64,000 nt of DNA from Atrina japonica (lineage: Eukaryota > Mollusca > Bivalvia > Pterioida > Pinnidae), in NCBI GenBank assembly GCA_030159075.1, contig BROG01000230.1, positions 465,001 to 529,000 of the forward strand, read 5' to 3'. Within the stretch, counting starts at the first letter, position 1. Every line of letters begins with the position of its first letter. The notes under the pieces were generated by a model that was not told where the DNA came from, made no database searches, and was given only the letters and a program-made list of their open reading frames with translations. Below are positions 33,095 through 45,659 of the stretch, piece after piece. The position numbers and the translations under genes are program-made.

Positions 33095-36000
33095 CTAGAG
33101 CTGAGCTTTTTGCTGAAGCAAAAAGGGGTCATCCGATTACAGCTGAGGCTACAGCTTTGATACAGCTTCAGCTGAGCAACAGAGCAAAGCTCAGAAGCTA
33201 CAACTTTGATACAGCTTCAGTTGAGCAACAGAGCAAAGCTCAGAAGCTACAGCTTTGATACAGCTTCAGCTGAGCAACAGAGCAAAGCTCAGAAGCTACA
33301 GCTTTGATACAGCTTCAGTTGAGCAAACAGAGCAAAGCTCAAAAGCGATGACCCTGAGATCGAAGTCTGATCCTCAAAAAAATAATCTTGATATTTTGAA
33401 CTACTTTGAGTTGAAATGTTGAAAGTGAGCTGTGACCTTCACCTTTCATCGGATGACCTTCAAAACTTCCACAAATAGTCTTCAGCGCATTGTCTACAAA
33501 TCACCTTCAGCAGTTCTATAACTAATGAGCTTATTTGAGTTGAAATTTTAAAAAATGAGCTGTGACCTTGACCTTTACTCGGATGACCTTGACACCTCAT
33601 ACATTTGTTCATCAGCTCATTCCATACAAATCATTAACACTAACCAATATATAAACGTTCTATAGTTTTTGAGTTGAAATTTTCAATTTGAGCTGTGACC
33701 TTGACCTTTGATCGGATGACCTTGAAACTTCGAACATATGTTCTACAGCTCATTCCCTACAAACCTTCAACACTAACCTCTATATAAAAGTTCTATAGTT
33801 TTTGAGCTATTTTGAGTTGAAATTTTCAATTTGAGTTGTGACCTTGACCTTTCATCGGATGACCTTGAAACTTCACACATATGTTCTTCAGCTCATTCCC
33901 TACAAATCATCAACACTAACATATATATAAAAGTTCTATAGTTTTTGAGCTATTTTGAGTTGAAATTTTCAATTTGAGCTGTGACCTTGACCTTTCATCG
34001 GATGACCTTGAAATTTCAAACATATGTTCTTCAGCTCATTCCCTACAAACCTTCAACACTAACCTATATATAAAAGTTCTATAGTTTTTGAGCTATTTTG
34101 AGTTGAAATTTTCAATTTGAGCTGTGACCTTGACCTTTCATCGGATGACCTTGAAACTTCACACATGTGTTCTACAGCTCATTCCCTACAAATCATCAAC
34201 ACTAACCTATTATAAAAGTTCTATAGTTTTTGAGCTATTTTGAGTTGAAATTTTCAATTTGAGCTGTGACCTTGACCTTTCATCGGATGACCTTGAAATT
34301 TCACACGTATGTTCTTCAGCTCATTCCCTACAAATTTGCATCAGTAATATATTATAAAAGTTCTATAGTTTTTGAGCTATTTTGAGTTGAAATTTTCAAA
34401 TTGAGCTGTGACCTTGACCTTTCATTGGATGACCTTGAAATTTCACACAAATGTTATACAGCTCTTTCCCTACAAATCTTCAACAGTAACATATATATAA
34501 AAGTTCTATAGTTTTTGCTATGACCTTGACCTTTGATCGGATGACCTTGAAAATTCATACATATGTTCTTCAGATCATTCCCTACAAATCTTCAACACTA
34601 ACCAATATATAAAAGTTCTATAGTTTTTGAGCTATTTTGAGTTGAAATTTTCAATTTGAACTATGACCTTGACCTTTCATCGGATAACCTTGAAACTTCA
34701 CACATGTGTTCTTCAGCTTATTCCCTACAAATCATCAACACTAACCTATATATAAAAGTTCTATAGTTTTTGAGCTATTTTGAGTTGAATTTTTCAATTT
34801 GAGCTGTGACCTTGACCTTTGATCTGATGACCTTGAAAATTCATACATATGTTCTTCAGCTCATTCCCTACAAATGTTCAACACTAACCAATATATAAAA
34901 GTTCTATAGTTTTTGAGCTATTTTGAGTTGAAATTTTCAATTTGAACTGTGACCTTGACCTTTCATTGGATGACCTTGAAATTTCACACATGTGTTCTTC
35001 AGCTCATTCCCTACAAATCATCAACAATAACCTATATATAAAAGTTCTATAGTTTTTGAGCTATTTCGAGTTGAAATTTTCAATTTGAGATGTGACCTTG
35101 ACTTTTGATCAGATGACCTTGAAACTTCACACATATATTCTTCAGCTCATTCCCTACAAATCATCAACAATAACATATATATAAAAGTTCTATAGTTTTT
35201 GAGCTATTTTGAGTTGAAATTTTCAATTTTAGGTGTGACCTTGACCTTTCATTGGATGACCTTGAAATTTCACACATATGTTATTCAGCTCTTTCCCTAC
35301 AAATCATCAACACTAACCTATTATAAAAATTCTATAGTTTTTGAGTTATTTTGAGTTGAAATTTTCAATTTGAGCTGTGACCTTGACCTTTGATCCAACG
35401 ACCTTGAAACTTTACATCAGAATTCCTCATCGAAATATCTACATATCTTGTGCAGTAACAGGTATATAAAAGTTTCACCGTTTTCGAGCTATTTTCAATT
35501 TAAATTTTTAGAGAAATTTCGAACTCACGTGTGACCTTATCCGATGACCATGAAATTTCGTATGAACATTTATCAGCCTATTCTCTACAAATCACTCCGT
35601 ATATGTCTATACTAAAATCAGATAGTTCTAGAGATATTGAGATTTTAAATTTTTAAAGGTCTCTGTGACCTTGACCTTAAATCACGTGACCTTGAAACTT
35701 TTTGAGCTTTTGAAGCTCATGAAACTGAACAACTTTCTCATGCATATATCTATAGTAAAGATGTGTAGTTTCTGAGATATTTTGACTTTTCTCTCATTTT
35801 TAGCTGAAAAAATATGAGCCCTTTTTTCAGCCCCTAGCGAGCTTTTTTCAGGGGACACTTGGATCAAATTTGAAATGTGCATGCACAACTTCAGCCTTTG
35901 CCCTTTTAGAAAATCCAAACAGATTTGCTCTAGCTTCAGTAGTTGCGGAGAAAAATCACCCACAAAATGGGACATGAAAAAAATGATAAAGGGAGATAAC

Positions 36001-36121
36001 TCGAGAAGGAAAGGAAATTTTTGAAAATCTGTAGAATGTTGCTGTGCACAAACGCTGAAAATTTGAGCGAAAATCGGCTGAGCCGTTTTTGCTCTAGAGC
36101 TGACACAAAATCTACTAGGAA
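33095..36121 (+). mobile_element. Composite satellite element, copy 1 (pearl/HINE-like)
   Basis: Left end CTAGAGCTGAGC with a perfect hairpin (CTTTTTGCT GA AGCAAAAAG at 33106-33125) and GGGGTCATCCGA. Then about four ~49-bp repeats (33150-33346), about 14 ~143-bp core repeats (33400-35400), a conserved right part, the end GCTCTAGAGCTGACACAAAA, and an AAT run. No coding capacity. Layout (conserved ends, variable core array, microsatellite at the end) matches bivalve pearl elements and Helitron-like non-autonomous elements; class assignment is inferred. Confidence 0.65.
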
Positions 36122-39100
36122 AAAAAGAATAATAATAATAATAATAACTAGAGCTGAGCTTTTTGCTGAAGCAAAAAGGGGTCATCCGACCATAGCTGAG
36201 GCTACAGCTTTGATACAGCTTCAGCTGAGCAACAGAGCAAAGCTCAGAAGCTATGACCCTGAGACCGAAGTCCGATCCACAAAGACAATTTTTGATATTT
36301 TGAGTTGAAATGTTGAAATTGCGTTGTGACCTTGACTTTTGATCGGATGACCTTGAAACTTCACACATATGTTCTTGAGCTCATTCCCTACAAATCATCA
36401 ACACTAACCTATATATAAAAGTTCTATAGTTTTTGAGCTATTTTGAATTGAAATTTTCAATTTGAGCTGTGACCTTGACCTTTCATCGGATGACCTTGAA
36501 ACTTAACACATATGTTCTTCAGCTCATTCCCTACAAATCTTCAACACTAACCTATATATAATAGTTCTATAGTTTTTGAGCTATTTTGAGTTGAAATTTT
36601 CAATTCGAGCTGTGACCTTGACCTTTTATCGGATGACCTTGAAACTTCACACATATGTTCTTCAGTTCATTCCCTACAAATCTTCAACACTAACATATAT
36701 ATAAAAGTTCTATAGTTTTTGAGCTATTTTGAGTTGAAATTTTCAATTTGAGCTGTGACCTTGACCTTTGATCCAACGACCTTGAAACTTTACATAAAAA
36801 TTTCTCATCGAATTATCTATATATCTTGTACAGTAACAGGTATATAAAAGTTTCACCGTTTTCGAGCTATTTTCAATTGAAATTTTTAGAGAAATTTCAA
36901 ACTCACCTGTGACCTTGACCTTTTATAATTGCGTATGAACATTTATCAGCCTATTCTCTACAAATCACTCATGTATATGTCTATACTAAAATCTGATAGT
37001 TCTAGAGATATTAAGATTTAAAATTTTTAAATATCTCTGTGACCTTGACCTTAAATTCTGTGACCTTGAAACTTTTTGAGCATGTGCAACTCATAAAACT
37101 AAACAACTTTCTCATGCATATGTCTATAGTAAAGATGCTTAGTTTCTGAGATATTTTGACTTTTGTCTCATTTTTAGCTGACAAAATATGAACCCTTTTT
37201 TCAGCCCCTAGCGAGCTTTTTTCAGGGGACACTCAGATCAAATTTGAAACCCACATGCACCACTTCCGTCTTTGGTCTACCAGAAAATCCAAACAGATTT
37301 ATTCTAGCTTCAGTAGTTCCTGAGAACAGTGTGCCACAAAATGGGACATGTGAAAAATGAAAAAGGGAGATAACTCTGAAAATAGAGGGAATTTTGGAAA
37401 AAAAAATGAGAAAAATGACCCTGGATCATCTGATGCTTTAATGTTGCTGAAAATTTGAGCAAAATCGGCTGAGCCGTTTATGAGCTACAGCCAGTACAAA
37501 ATCTGTTGGAGAAAAAAAAAAAGAATAATAATAATAACTAGAGCTGAGCTTTTTGCTGAAGCAAAAAGGGGTCATCCGACCATAGCTGAGGCTACAGCTT
37601 TGATACAGCTTCAGCTGAGCAACAGAGCAAAGCTCAGAAGCTATGACCCTGAGACCGAAGTCCGATCCACAAAGACAATTTTTGATATTTTGAGTTGAAA
37701 TGTTGAAATTGAGTTGTGACCTTGACTTTTGATCAGATGATCTTGAAACTTCACACGTATGTTCTTGAGTTCATTCCCTAGAAATCATCAACAATAACCT
37801 ATATATAAAAGTTCTATAGTTTTTGAGCTTATTTGAGTTGAAATTTTCAATTTGAACTGTCACCTTGACCTTTCATCGGATGACCTTGAAACTTCACACA
37901 GGTATTCTTCATCGCATTCCCTACAAATCTTCAACACTAACATATATATAAAAATTCTATAGTTTTTGAGCTATTTTGAGTTGAAATTTTCAAATTGAGC
38001 TGTGACCTTGACTTTTCATCGGATGACCTTGAAATTTCACACATATGTTCTTCAGCTCATTCCCTACAAATCTGCAACAGTAACATATATATATAAGTTC
38101 TATAGTTTTTGAGCTATTTTGAGTTGAAATTTTCAATTTGAGCTGTGACCTTGACCTTTCATCGTATGACCTTGATATTTCACACATATGTTCTTCAGCT
38201 CATTCCCTACAAATCTACAACAATAACATATATATAAAAGTTCTATAGTTTTTGAGCTATTTTGAGTTGAAATTTTCAATTTGAGCTGTGACCTTGACCT
38301 TTCATTGGATGACCTTGAAATTTCACACATATGTTCTTCAGCTCATTCCCTACAAATCTCCAACAATAACATATATATAAAAGTTCTATAGTTTTTGAGC
38401 TATTTTGAGTTGAAATTTTCAATTTGAGCTGTGACCTTGACCTTTCATCGGATGACCTTGAAATTTCACACACATGTTACTCATCTCATTCCCTACAAAT
38501 CTTCAACAGTAACATATATATAAAAGTTCTATAGTTTTTGAGCTATTTTGAGTTGAAATTTTCAATTTGAGCTGTGACCTTGACCTTTCATCGGATGACC
38601 TTGAAATTTCACACATGTGTTATTCAGCTCATTCCCTACAAATCTTCAACAGTAACATATATATAAAAGTTCTATAGTTTTTGAGCTATTTTGAGTTGAA
38701 ATTTTCAATTTGAGCTGTGACCTTGACCTTTCATCGGATGACCTTGAAATTTCACACATATGTTTTTTAGCTCATTTCCTACAAATCTTCAACGATAACA
38801 TATATATAAAAGTTCTATAGTTTTTGAGCTATTTTGAGTTGAAATTTTCAATTTTAGGTGTGACCTTGACCTTTCATCGTATGACCTTGAAATTTCAAAC
38901 ATATGTTCTTCAGCTCATTCCCTACAAATCTTCAACACTAACCTATATATAAAAGTTCTATAGTTTTTGAGTTATTTTGAGTTGAAATTTTCAATTTGAG
39001 CTGTGACCTTGACCTTTGATGCAACGACCTTGAAACTTTACATCAAAATTCCTCATCGAATTATCTACATATCTTGTTCAGTAACAGGTATATAAAAGTT

Positions 39101-39420
39101 TCACCGTTTTCGAGCTATTTTCAATTGAAATTTTTTAAGAAATTTCAAACTCACCTGTGACCTTGACCTTTTATCCGATGACCATGAAATTTCGTATGAA
39201 CATTTATCAGCCTATTCTCTACAAATCACTCATGTATATGTCTATACTAAAATCAGATAGTTCTAGAGATATTGAGATTTTAAATTTTCAAAGGTCTCTG
39301 TGACCTTGACCTTAAATCACGTGACCTTGAAACTTTTTGAGCTTGTGCAGCTCATGAAACTGAACAACTTTCTCATGCATATGTCTATAGTAAAGATGTG
39401 TAGTTTCTGAGATATTTTGA
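33400..39420 (+). repeat. ~143-bp core satellite repeat
   Basis: Units contain GCTGTGACCTTGACCTTTCA, GGATGACCTTGAAA, TTCAGCTCATTCCCTACAAA, TATATAAAAGTTCTATAGTT and TTTTGAGTTGAAATTTTCAA. Blocks lie at 33400-35400, 36310-36770 and 37695-39005; units at the right of each block (TTGATCCAACGACC) are a distinct variant. Some units, such as those near 34500, are deleted. Confidence 0.9.
36150..37510 (+). mobile_element. Composite satellite element, copy 2
   Basis: Same ends as copy 1, hairpin at 36159-36178, but only about three core repeats and one left repeat unit. Head-to-tail with copy 1, separated by an AAT run. Confidence 0.65.
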
Positions 39421-39775
39421 CTTTTCTCTCATTTTTAGCTGAAAAAATATGAGCCCTTTTTTCAGCCCCAGCGAGCTTTTTTCAGGGGACACTTGGATCA
39501 AATTTGAAACCCACATGCACCCACTTCAGTCTTTGCTCTACCAGAAAATTCAAACAGATTTGCTCTAGCTTCAGTAGTTGTTGAGAAAATTGTGCCACAA
39601 AATGGGACATGAAAAAAGTGATAAAGGGCGATAACTCGGGAAGAAAAGGTGATATTGAAAAAAATTTCAAAAACCTATCTGTAGAATGTTCCTGTGCACA
39701 AACGCTGAAAATTTGAGCAAAATCGGCTGAGCCGTTTTTGCTCTAGAGCTGACACAAAATCTACTAGGAAAAAAA
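37540..39775 (+). mobile_element. Composite satellite element, copy 3
   Basis: Same ends, hairpin at 37549-37568, about nine core repeats with an exact 143-bp period in the centre. Ends in a longer AAT run leading into three palindromic hairpins. Confidence 0.65.
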
Positions 39776-39776
<1 letters not shown>

Positions 39777-39815
<39 letters not shown>

Positions 39816-39990
39816 TGCAATAACAATAGGGTCATCCGACCTGAAGTCGGATGACCCTAATAATAATAATAATAATAATCACGAAAACAATAGGGTCATC
39901 CGACCTAAAGTCGGATGACCCTAATAATAATATTTGCAATAACAATAGGGTCATCCGACCTGAAGTCGGATGACCCTAATAATAATAATA
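39777..39990 (+). repeat. Three palindromic hairpins in an AAT tract
   Basis: Three copies of AGGGTCATCCGAC, a 5-nt loop (CTGAA or CTAAA), then GTCGGATGACCCT: perfect 13-bp arms. They are separated by AAT runs. The arm sequence equals the GGGTCATCCGAC found at the left end of the composite elements. Confidence 0.9.
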
Positions 39991-41059
39991 TTTTTATCAT
40001 ATATGTTAAATATAGGTTTTATAATTATATTTGCAACTTTTATGGAACATCATTAGATCATAACGTTGATTGATATAGATATAGAACTGGTTTAATTGTC
40101 TTATTTATTAATTACATCCTTCCTTGGACCCTGTGTAAAGTGTTTGATTTAATTTGCATCTTTTACTGACCTGTCCTATAATATTTTAATTGCAAAGTTT
40201 GCAACATTCCATGAATTTTTATTTCAGTGCTTTACATAAATAATTGGCCACAACCTTGAACCTCTTACTCATAGTGTTATACAGACATTAATTTCTCCCA
40301 ATTTATAATAATAGATATGGTAGTTACAGTAACTCTACAGAAATACAGACAGTTATGCTGACTTCAAAATTAAAGTAACTGTAAAAATAGTTCTATACGA
40401 GAAACCATTGTGAGATGTCGCTTTACAATTTGGAAATTTTATAACTCAGTTTGTTATATATGCAGAATTTCCAATTATCATAATACAATTATTAAAAGAA
40501 TGTTTTTTTTCCCAGGAAATTAAGAGATACACCATGGACTTACTGATGTATGTGAAATGTATTCTAGGTAATCTGCCCTGTGTTTAATTGTTGCTTAGTG
40601 ACGCAAATACATAGTTGTTACAGTTTGAAACATGTAAACTGACTGCCTATCTACAGCTGGTGTTATTTGACGGATACCACGTGACAATTTGTGATAAATG
40701 ATAAATTGCAAAAATAGTTTTCATTCTTGAAGTATCAAATATAACCTGGGGTTGTAATATATCTGGTTATATTATTTTGTTTTTGTAGGTCAAATTTGAT
40801 TTACATTATCTTGGAAATTAAATTCATTAACCAAACTAATTATTCCTCATTCAATTAATCTCCTGTCATTCTTAAATGGACTTAAGCTGTGTTTTTTAAA
40901 TCCACCCATTGTTACCACTTAGATTGATATACAATAACAGAGAGATAAACATATACATAAAAGCATACATTCCCATATATTTTGTAAAGAATGCTTTAGA
41001 AACTCAGTTTGGTGATTATACTTTTGCAACTGTTTAATTTGAATATAAAAAATCAGATT
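39991..41059. other. Spacer, nothing clear
   Basis: AT-rich sequence with no ORF of note, no array and no recognised transposon. Confidence 0.4.
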
Positions 41060-41660
41060 CCAATGTAAACGTTTTAGAATGTCCAGGATATAGATACGAA
41101 TCTGGTTTAAATGGTCAAACACGGACCTCTGGAAACCAAGAGGTGGAATCAGCTTCCATGGAGGAGTAAGCATCCCAGGTCGACCCGTCACACATTCCGT
41201 GAGTCCACGGTCAAGTCTAAATGAAATACATGAGGAAGGAATCCTCGTCACAATTGGAACTGACGTCTCAACAACTACCAACGAAAAGACAACTCAGCAT
41301 TTCACTTAGTGACAGAGAGTAAGCGTATTATATCGACCGTAAGATTTGCGGAATGTTGACATTAAGCGCGGTTATCGATACCCCTGTGTCAATAATTTGT
41401 CAGTGAGTAGTTTACATATGTATATGGAATGTTCATATGTTGAACACGTTTGACATATCTGACCATTTGTAAAATATAAACTCCATATGCGGGCGACTGT
41501 GGGATATTACTACTTAAATGTGGAAAATTTACAATGGGAAAGCCGAAATCGTCGCATTTGTCGTAAAGCTTAGTTGCCAATTTCTCGTCTGTGTCTATAG
41601 TGAGTTTGATTCTGTAGTATCTTTAATTCTAGTTTGCTGGGTATTTACTATTTGCATATG
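41060..41660 (-). mobile_element. Penelope-like 3' end and tail
   Basis: Minus-strand: tail with CCATGGAAGCTGATTCCACC followed upstream by the RT end (SNIPQSPAYGVYILQMVRYV and CDDFGFPIVNFP). Truncated inside the RT. Confidence 0.65.
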
Positions 41661-41789
41661 AATACCTCACTGGACCTGACCCTATTTTCACAAAACAAAA
41701 AGGAATATAAAATGTTATATGTCTGTGTATAGCTCTTATTTGTTATTTTACATAACGTAAAAGTAGTAAAAGTAGAAAACAAAGAAGCA

Positions 41790-42910
41790 ATTTTGGAAAT
41801 CACAGCTAAGACTCCTTTAAATCAGATGTGGATCCGAAAGAATTCAAAAGAATTGTTGGAACATTTAAAGTCCCCAAATTTCAAACATATCACAAGATTA
41901 AAGTCTTTAGATTTTTTTACCTTTTACACAACAATTCCCCATCTCTCAAAAATCTATCATACAAAACTCCTTTGTATACACTTGTATTCCAATAGGAAGT
42001 AAACTGAGAACGACATTCTCAAGATGCTGGGGTATTTGGTGGAAAACATATTCGTGGTTTTTGCAGGAAAACTTATCTAACATATTGCCGGCATTCCAAT
42101 GGGTACCAACTGTGCATCTTTTTTGGCTGACCTTTTTTTGTATTCATATGAAACGAATTCATGCAGTCTCTGCTCTCCAAAGGAAACTAACAGTTAGCAT
42201 CTCGGTTAAATTTTACTTACAGGTATATCGATGACGTCCTGCTCATAAATAATTAAGAATTTCAGAATTACCTCGGCTAGATATATCCTATTAAGCTATT
42301 AATCAATCAGACGACAGAGAGCAACACATCTGCCCCTTACCTAGATTTACTCCTGTCGATTGGAAAGGACGGTCAACGTCACACATCCCTTTATGACAAA
42401 CGCGATGATTTCAATTTCCAAATCACGAACTTCCCATTTCTAAGTAGCAATATTCTATCTTCTCCTGTCTGTGGCGTTTTCATTTCACAACCTATACGTT
42501 ATGCCAGGGCATGCTTTTCTGATGAATGTTTTATTCTGAGACGCTTGAATTCGCCGTTTAAGAATTTTTATGGTCGATATGGGGATCTTGTAAACATTCT
42601 GAAGTCCCCCTCTCAATAATATTAGATAGTATTCTGGAGACAGTCACAGACAGTGACTTCCATTCGTCAATCGTGCTTTTCATCGACCGCTTAACCAGAC
42701 TTGATCTTTTCACTAAATTTGACCCGTTCATCGTACTAAAAAGGTTTCCATCGAACATTTGCGACTTGTGTGGCACCTTCCGGACACCTGGTCCAATTCC
42801 GTTTGCGATTCACAATTGTTCTTCATGTTGAGACCATTGCACATCTAATTCGTCGTGTTCTAATGGACTTGAGGTTCGATTATTAATTGGTACTTCTTAA
42901 TTTTTACTTG
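41790..42910 (+). mobile_element. Penelope-like element, second subfamily, defective
   Basis: Reads NQMWIRKNSKELLEHLKSPN, FFTFYTTIPH, IPMGTNCA, YIDDVLLINN, ASYLDLLLSIGKDGQ-type and the GRYGDL end, closest to the intronic copy at 15.6 kb. Its tail ends TTGGTACTTCTTAATTTTT. Multiple frameshifts. Confidence 0.7.
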
Positions 42911-43354
42911 AAACTTAGATTCAATTAAATTTATTCATCTTGTTATAATTTTATCAAATTACTGAAACTATTGCAAATAATACCCATTGAGTCCTACAGG
43001 TTTATGTTTTTCATTTCATGTTGTTTGGTCCCACAGTTCTTTGCTTTTGTTATCATGTTGTTTGACGTACTGCCCTAAAGATTTTTTTTCATGTTGTTTT
43101 ATGCATTAACTCGAATTTTCACTTCAATGGCGATATCACCAGTATAGATAAAGTGTCACAAATTTTGACCGATGCTATAGACCGACACGCATGCTATGAG
43201 AGTTTTTAAATATACAACACATACCGTGATAAAGAAATTTGATTTAGGTCTCATCCGATTTGGTCATTTTGACATTTTACTCCCAGTACTAGACCAATAT
43301 CCGGTCAATACCTCTTTTACTGTCCTAGGTTTGATACCAGTAACTGAACTGACT

Positions 43355-43560
43355 TCTTTAGGACACCTGGTCCTACTCCGTTTAAGATTCGCAATTGTTC
43401 TTCATATTGAGACCATTTACACATCACATCTAACCCTAACCCTAACCTTGTGTTCAAAAAGACTTGAGAGTTTCGATTATCATTTCGCACTTCTTCATTT
43501 TTACTCGGAACATTTCGCTTGTGTATCGAACGCTCTACCACTAAATCTCCACGAGCACTT
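43355..43560 (+). mobile_element. Penelope-like tail with telomere-like insert
   Basis: The GACACCTGGTCCTACTCC and TTCTTCATATTGAGACCATT blocks match the tails at 17.4 and 42.8 kb. Where those have CACATCTAATTCGTCGTG, this copy has three TAACCC-type units at 43430-43447. Confidence 0.6.
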
Positions 43561-43726
43561 CTGTATATTCGATATTTTGAGTTATAGTATATAGATTTTA
43601 TATATACTTCGGTAGCTTGTATTATTATGCGCTTGCGTGCGAGTCTGTATGTGTGTGTTATATAATTATCTATTTTTTAATTTTTTTAGTCCTGAGGAAG
43701 GATTTATTTTTTTAATTCTTTTAGTC

Positions 43727-43753
43727 CTGAGGAAGGAAAAGATCGTCCTGAAA
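43727..43753 (+). ncRNA. Hammerhead-core-like motif (speculative)
   Basis: CTGAGGA, a possible 4-bp stem II (AGGA ... TCCT) and GAAA in the order and spacing of a hammerhead ribozyme core, about 170 bp past a Penelope-like tail. A partial duplicate (CTGAGGA only) lies at 43692. Stems I and III are not convincing. Confidence 0.2.
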
Positions 43754-43973
43754 TTTCGACTTTAATAGATCATTTTGTAGAATCACATTCCCTCAGTTGT
43801 AGATATAGACCTATATACAATGACAACTAAATACTCAACATGTGACTCGGAAAAAGGTTAAAAATGGTAAATGAACTGGAATCGGTTCATTGTTCTAAGA
43901 TATGGGATATTCTGCAGGATAAAAAATATCGTTGTAAGTTGTATTCAACTTTTTGTCAACTGATTATTTTATA

Positions 43974-44694
43974 TGACGTCACAGTATACCAAACGTATTA
44001 CCACATTTCTTTATGGTGGTCGGAAGTCACAGCATACCACACTTATTCCCACATTTCTTTATGTTGGTCTAACGTCACAGCATACTAAACTTATTAGTAC
44101 ATTTCCTTATGGTGGTCTGACGTCACAGCATACCAAACTTATTTCCACATTTCTTTATAGTGGCCTGACGTCACAGCATACCAAACTTATTACCACATTT
44201 CTTTATGGTGGTCTGACGTCATAGCATACCAAACTTATTACCACATTTCTTTATGTTGGTCTAACGTCACAGCATACCAAACGTATTACTACATTTCTTT
44301 ATGGTGGTCTGACGTCACAGCATACCAAACTTATTACCACATTTCTTTATGGTGGTCTGACGTCACAGCATACCAAATTTATTACCACATTTATTTATGG
44401 TGGTCTGACTCACAGCATACCAAACGTATCACTACATTTATTTATGGTGGTCTGACGTCACAGCATACCAAACGTATTACTATATTTCTTTATGGTGGTC
44501 TGACATCATATCATATTAAAGTTGTTACCACATTTCTTTATGATGGTTTGACGTCACAGCATACCAAACTTATTACCACATTTCTTTATGATGGTTTGAC
44601 GTCACAGCATACCAAACTTATTACCACATTTCTTTATGGTGGTCTGACGTCACAGCATACCAAACGTATTACCACAGTTCTTTATGGTGGTTTG
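43974..44694 (+). repeat. 48-bp tandem repeat with CRE palindromes
   Basis: About 15 units of TGACGTCACAGCATACCAAA, TTATTACCACATTTC and TTTATGGTGGTC. About ten units keep a perfect TGACGTCA; others have single changes. Because 48 is a multiple of three, the array produces spurious open frames. Confidence 0.95.
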
Positions 44695-45230
44695 TAATTT
44701 AGAGACTATGTGTGCCTACCTGAATAACTATGTTGCTTTAATTACACATTTTATTTGATATAATTAAATAAACTCATCATGTTCAATCTGGTCAATTCAC
44801 ATTCTGTAGGTAACGCATCCCAACGAATCTAAATCATGTGCAATGTAGCCCTTGAACTTCCCTGTGTATTTTAACAACATTATATAACAAATGTCGAAGT
44901 TGTAAGAATATACACGATGATATTACAGTGATGTTACAGATACAGTGGAAGAATTCTAAGTAAACGGGCATTAGTTGTGTGTTTATTTTGAAATTGTTCC
45001 TAAACTCTACGACTTAGATTGATATACAATAACAAAAAAGTGATAAACACAGACATAACGATTCTTAAATTCTTATATATTTTGATAAAGAGATAAACAC
45101 AAGTATACAAATATATATACTTATATTACTGTATTTTGTGAAGCTTGCTTGAGAGACTCAGATTTGGCAATTTTTCAATTGCAATTGATTAAAGTCCCAC
45201 GACCGGTCAAATTGAACTACATTAAATATT
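44695..45230. other. Spacer, nothing clear
   Basis: AT-rich; the stretch near 45000-45180 resembles the far end of Penelope-like tails (AGATTGATATACAATAACA also occurs near 40921). No gene seen. Confidence 0.35.
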
Positions 45231-45259
45231 GTAAAACATTCTCAGATTCCAAATCTTTT

Positions 45260-45620
45260 TACAATGGTTACTCTTAGACGGATTTCGGCTATACTGTTAG
45301 ATTTATTATTTGATCATGTATGATACCACTTTCTCTTTAGAAAATACATATACAATTTAAATTGGAGCTCAACTGATGGAGTATAATTGACAGAAACGAT
45401 CATCTTGAGCATTATAAATTTGGTATTATGTTGATAATATTTATAACCACTAGGTCGTTGCCACTACTGGTGGACCGTTTGAGACACCGAGGGTATACAT
45501 AAACCTAGTACCTGGTATTTAGGTACCAGCTGATAATCTTATACTAAATATTTGGCACTAATAACATCATTTAAATTCCAAAGTTTTCTAAGCTAACATA
45601 GTCATCTTTTTACATATTTT
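45260..45620 (+). repeat. Dispersed repeat (AGGTCGTTGCCACT family)
   Basis: One diverged copy of the ~320-bp unit: GACAGAAACGATCATCTTGA, ACCACTAGGTCGTTGCCACT and GTACCTGGTATTTAGGTACC blocks. Confidence 0.7.
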
Positions 45621-45659
45621 TACAGTGGTTAGTCTTAAACATATTTCGGCTATACTTTA

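Noticed and set aside
33400..39420. CRISPR-like regular array
   Set aside because: The whole ~143-bp unit repeats with no unique spacers, in a eukaryotic setting; it is a satellite within an element.
43430..43447. Interstitial telomere or chromosome fusion point
   Set aside because: Only three units, lying inside a retroelement tail.
43973..44224. 83-codon frame with repeated TSQHTKLI motif
   Set aside because: The 48-bp period is a multiple of three, so the array stays open by chance. Later units break the frame and no start or splice context supports it.
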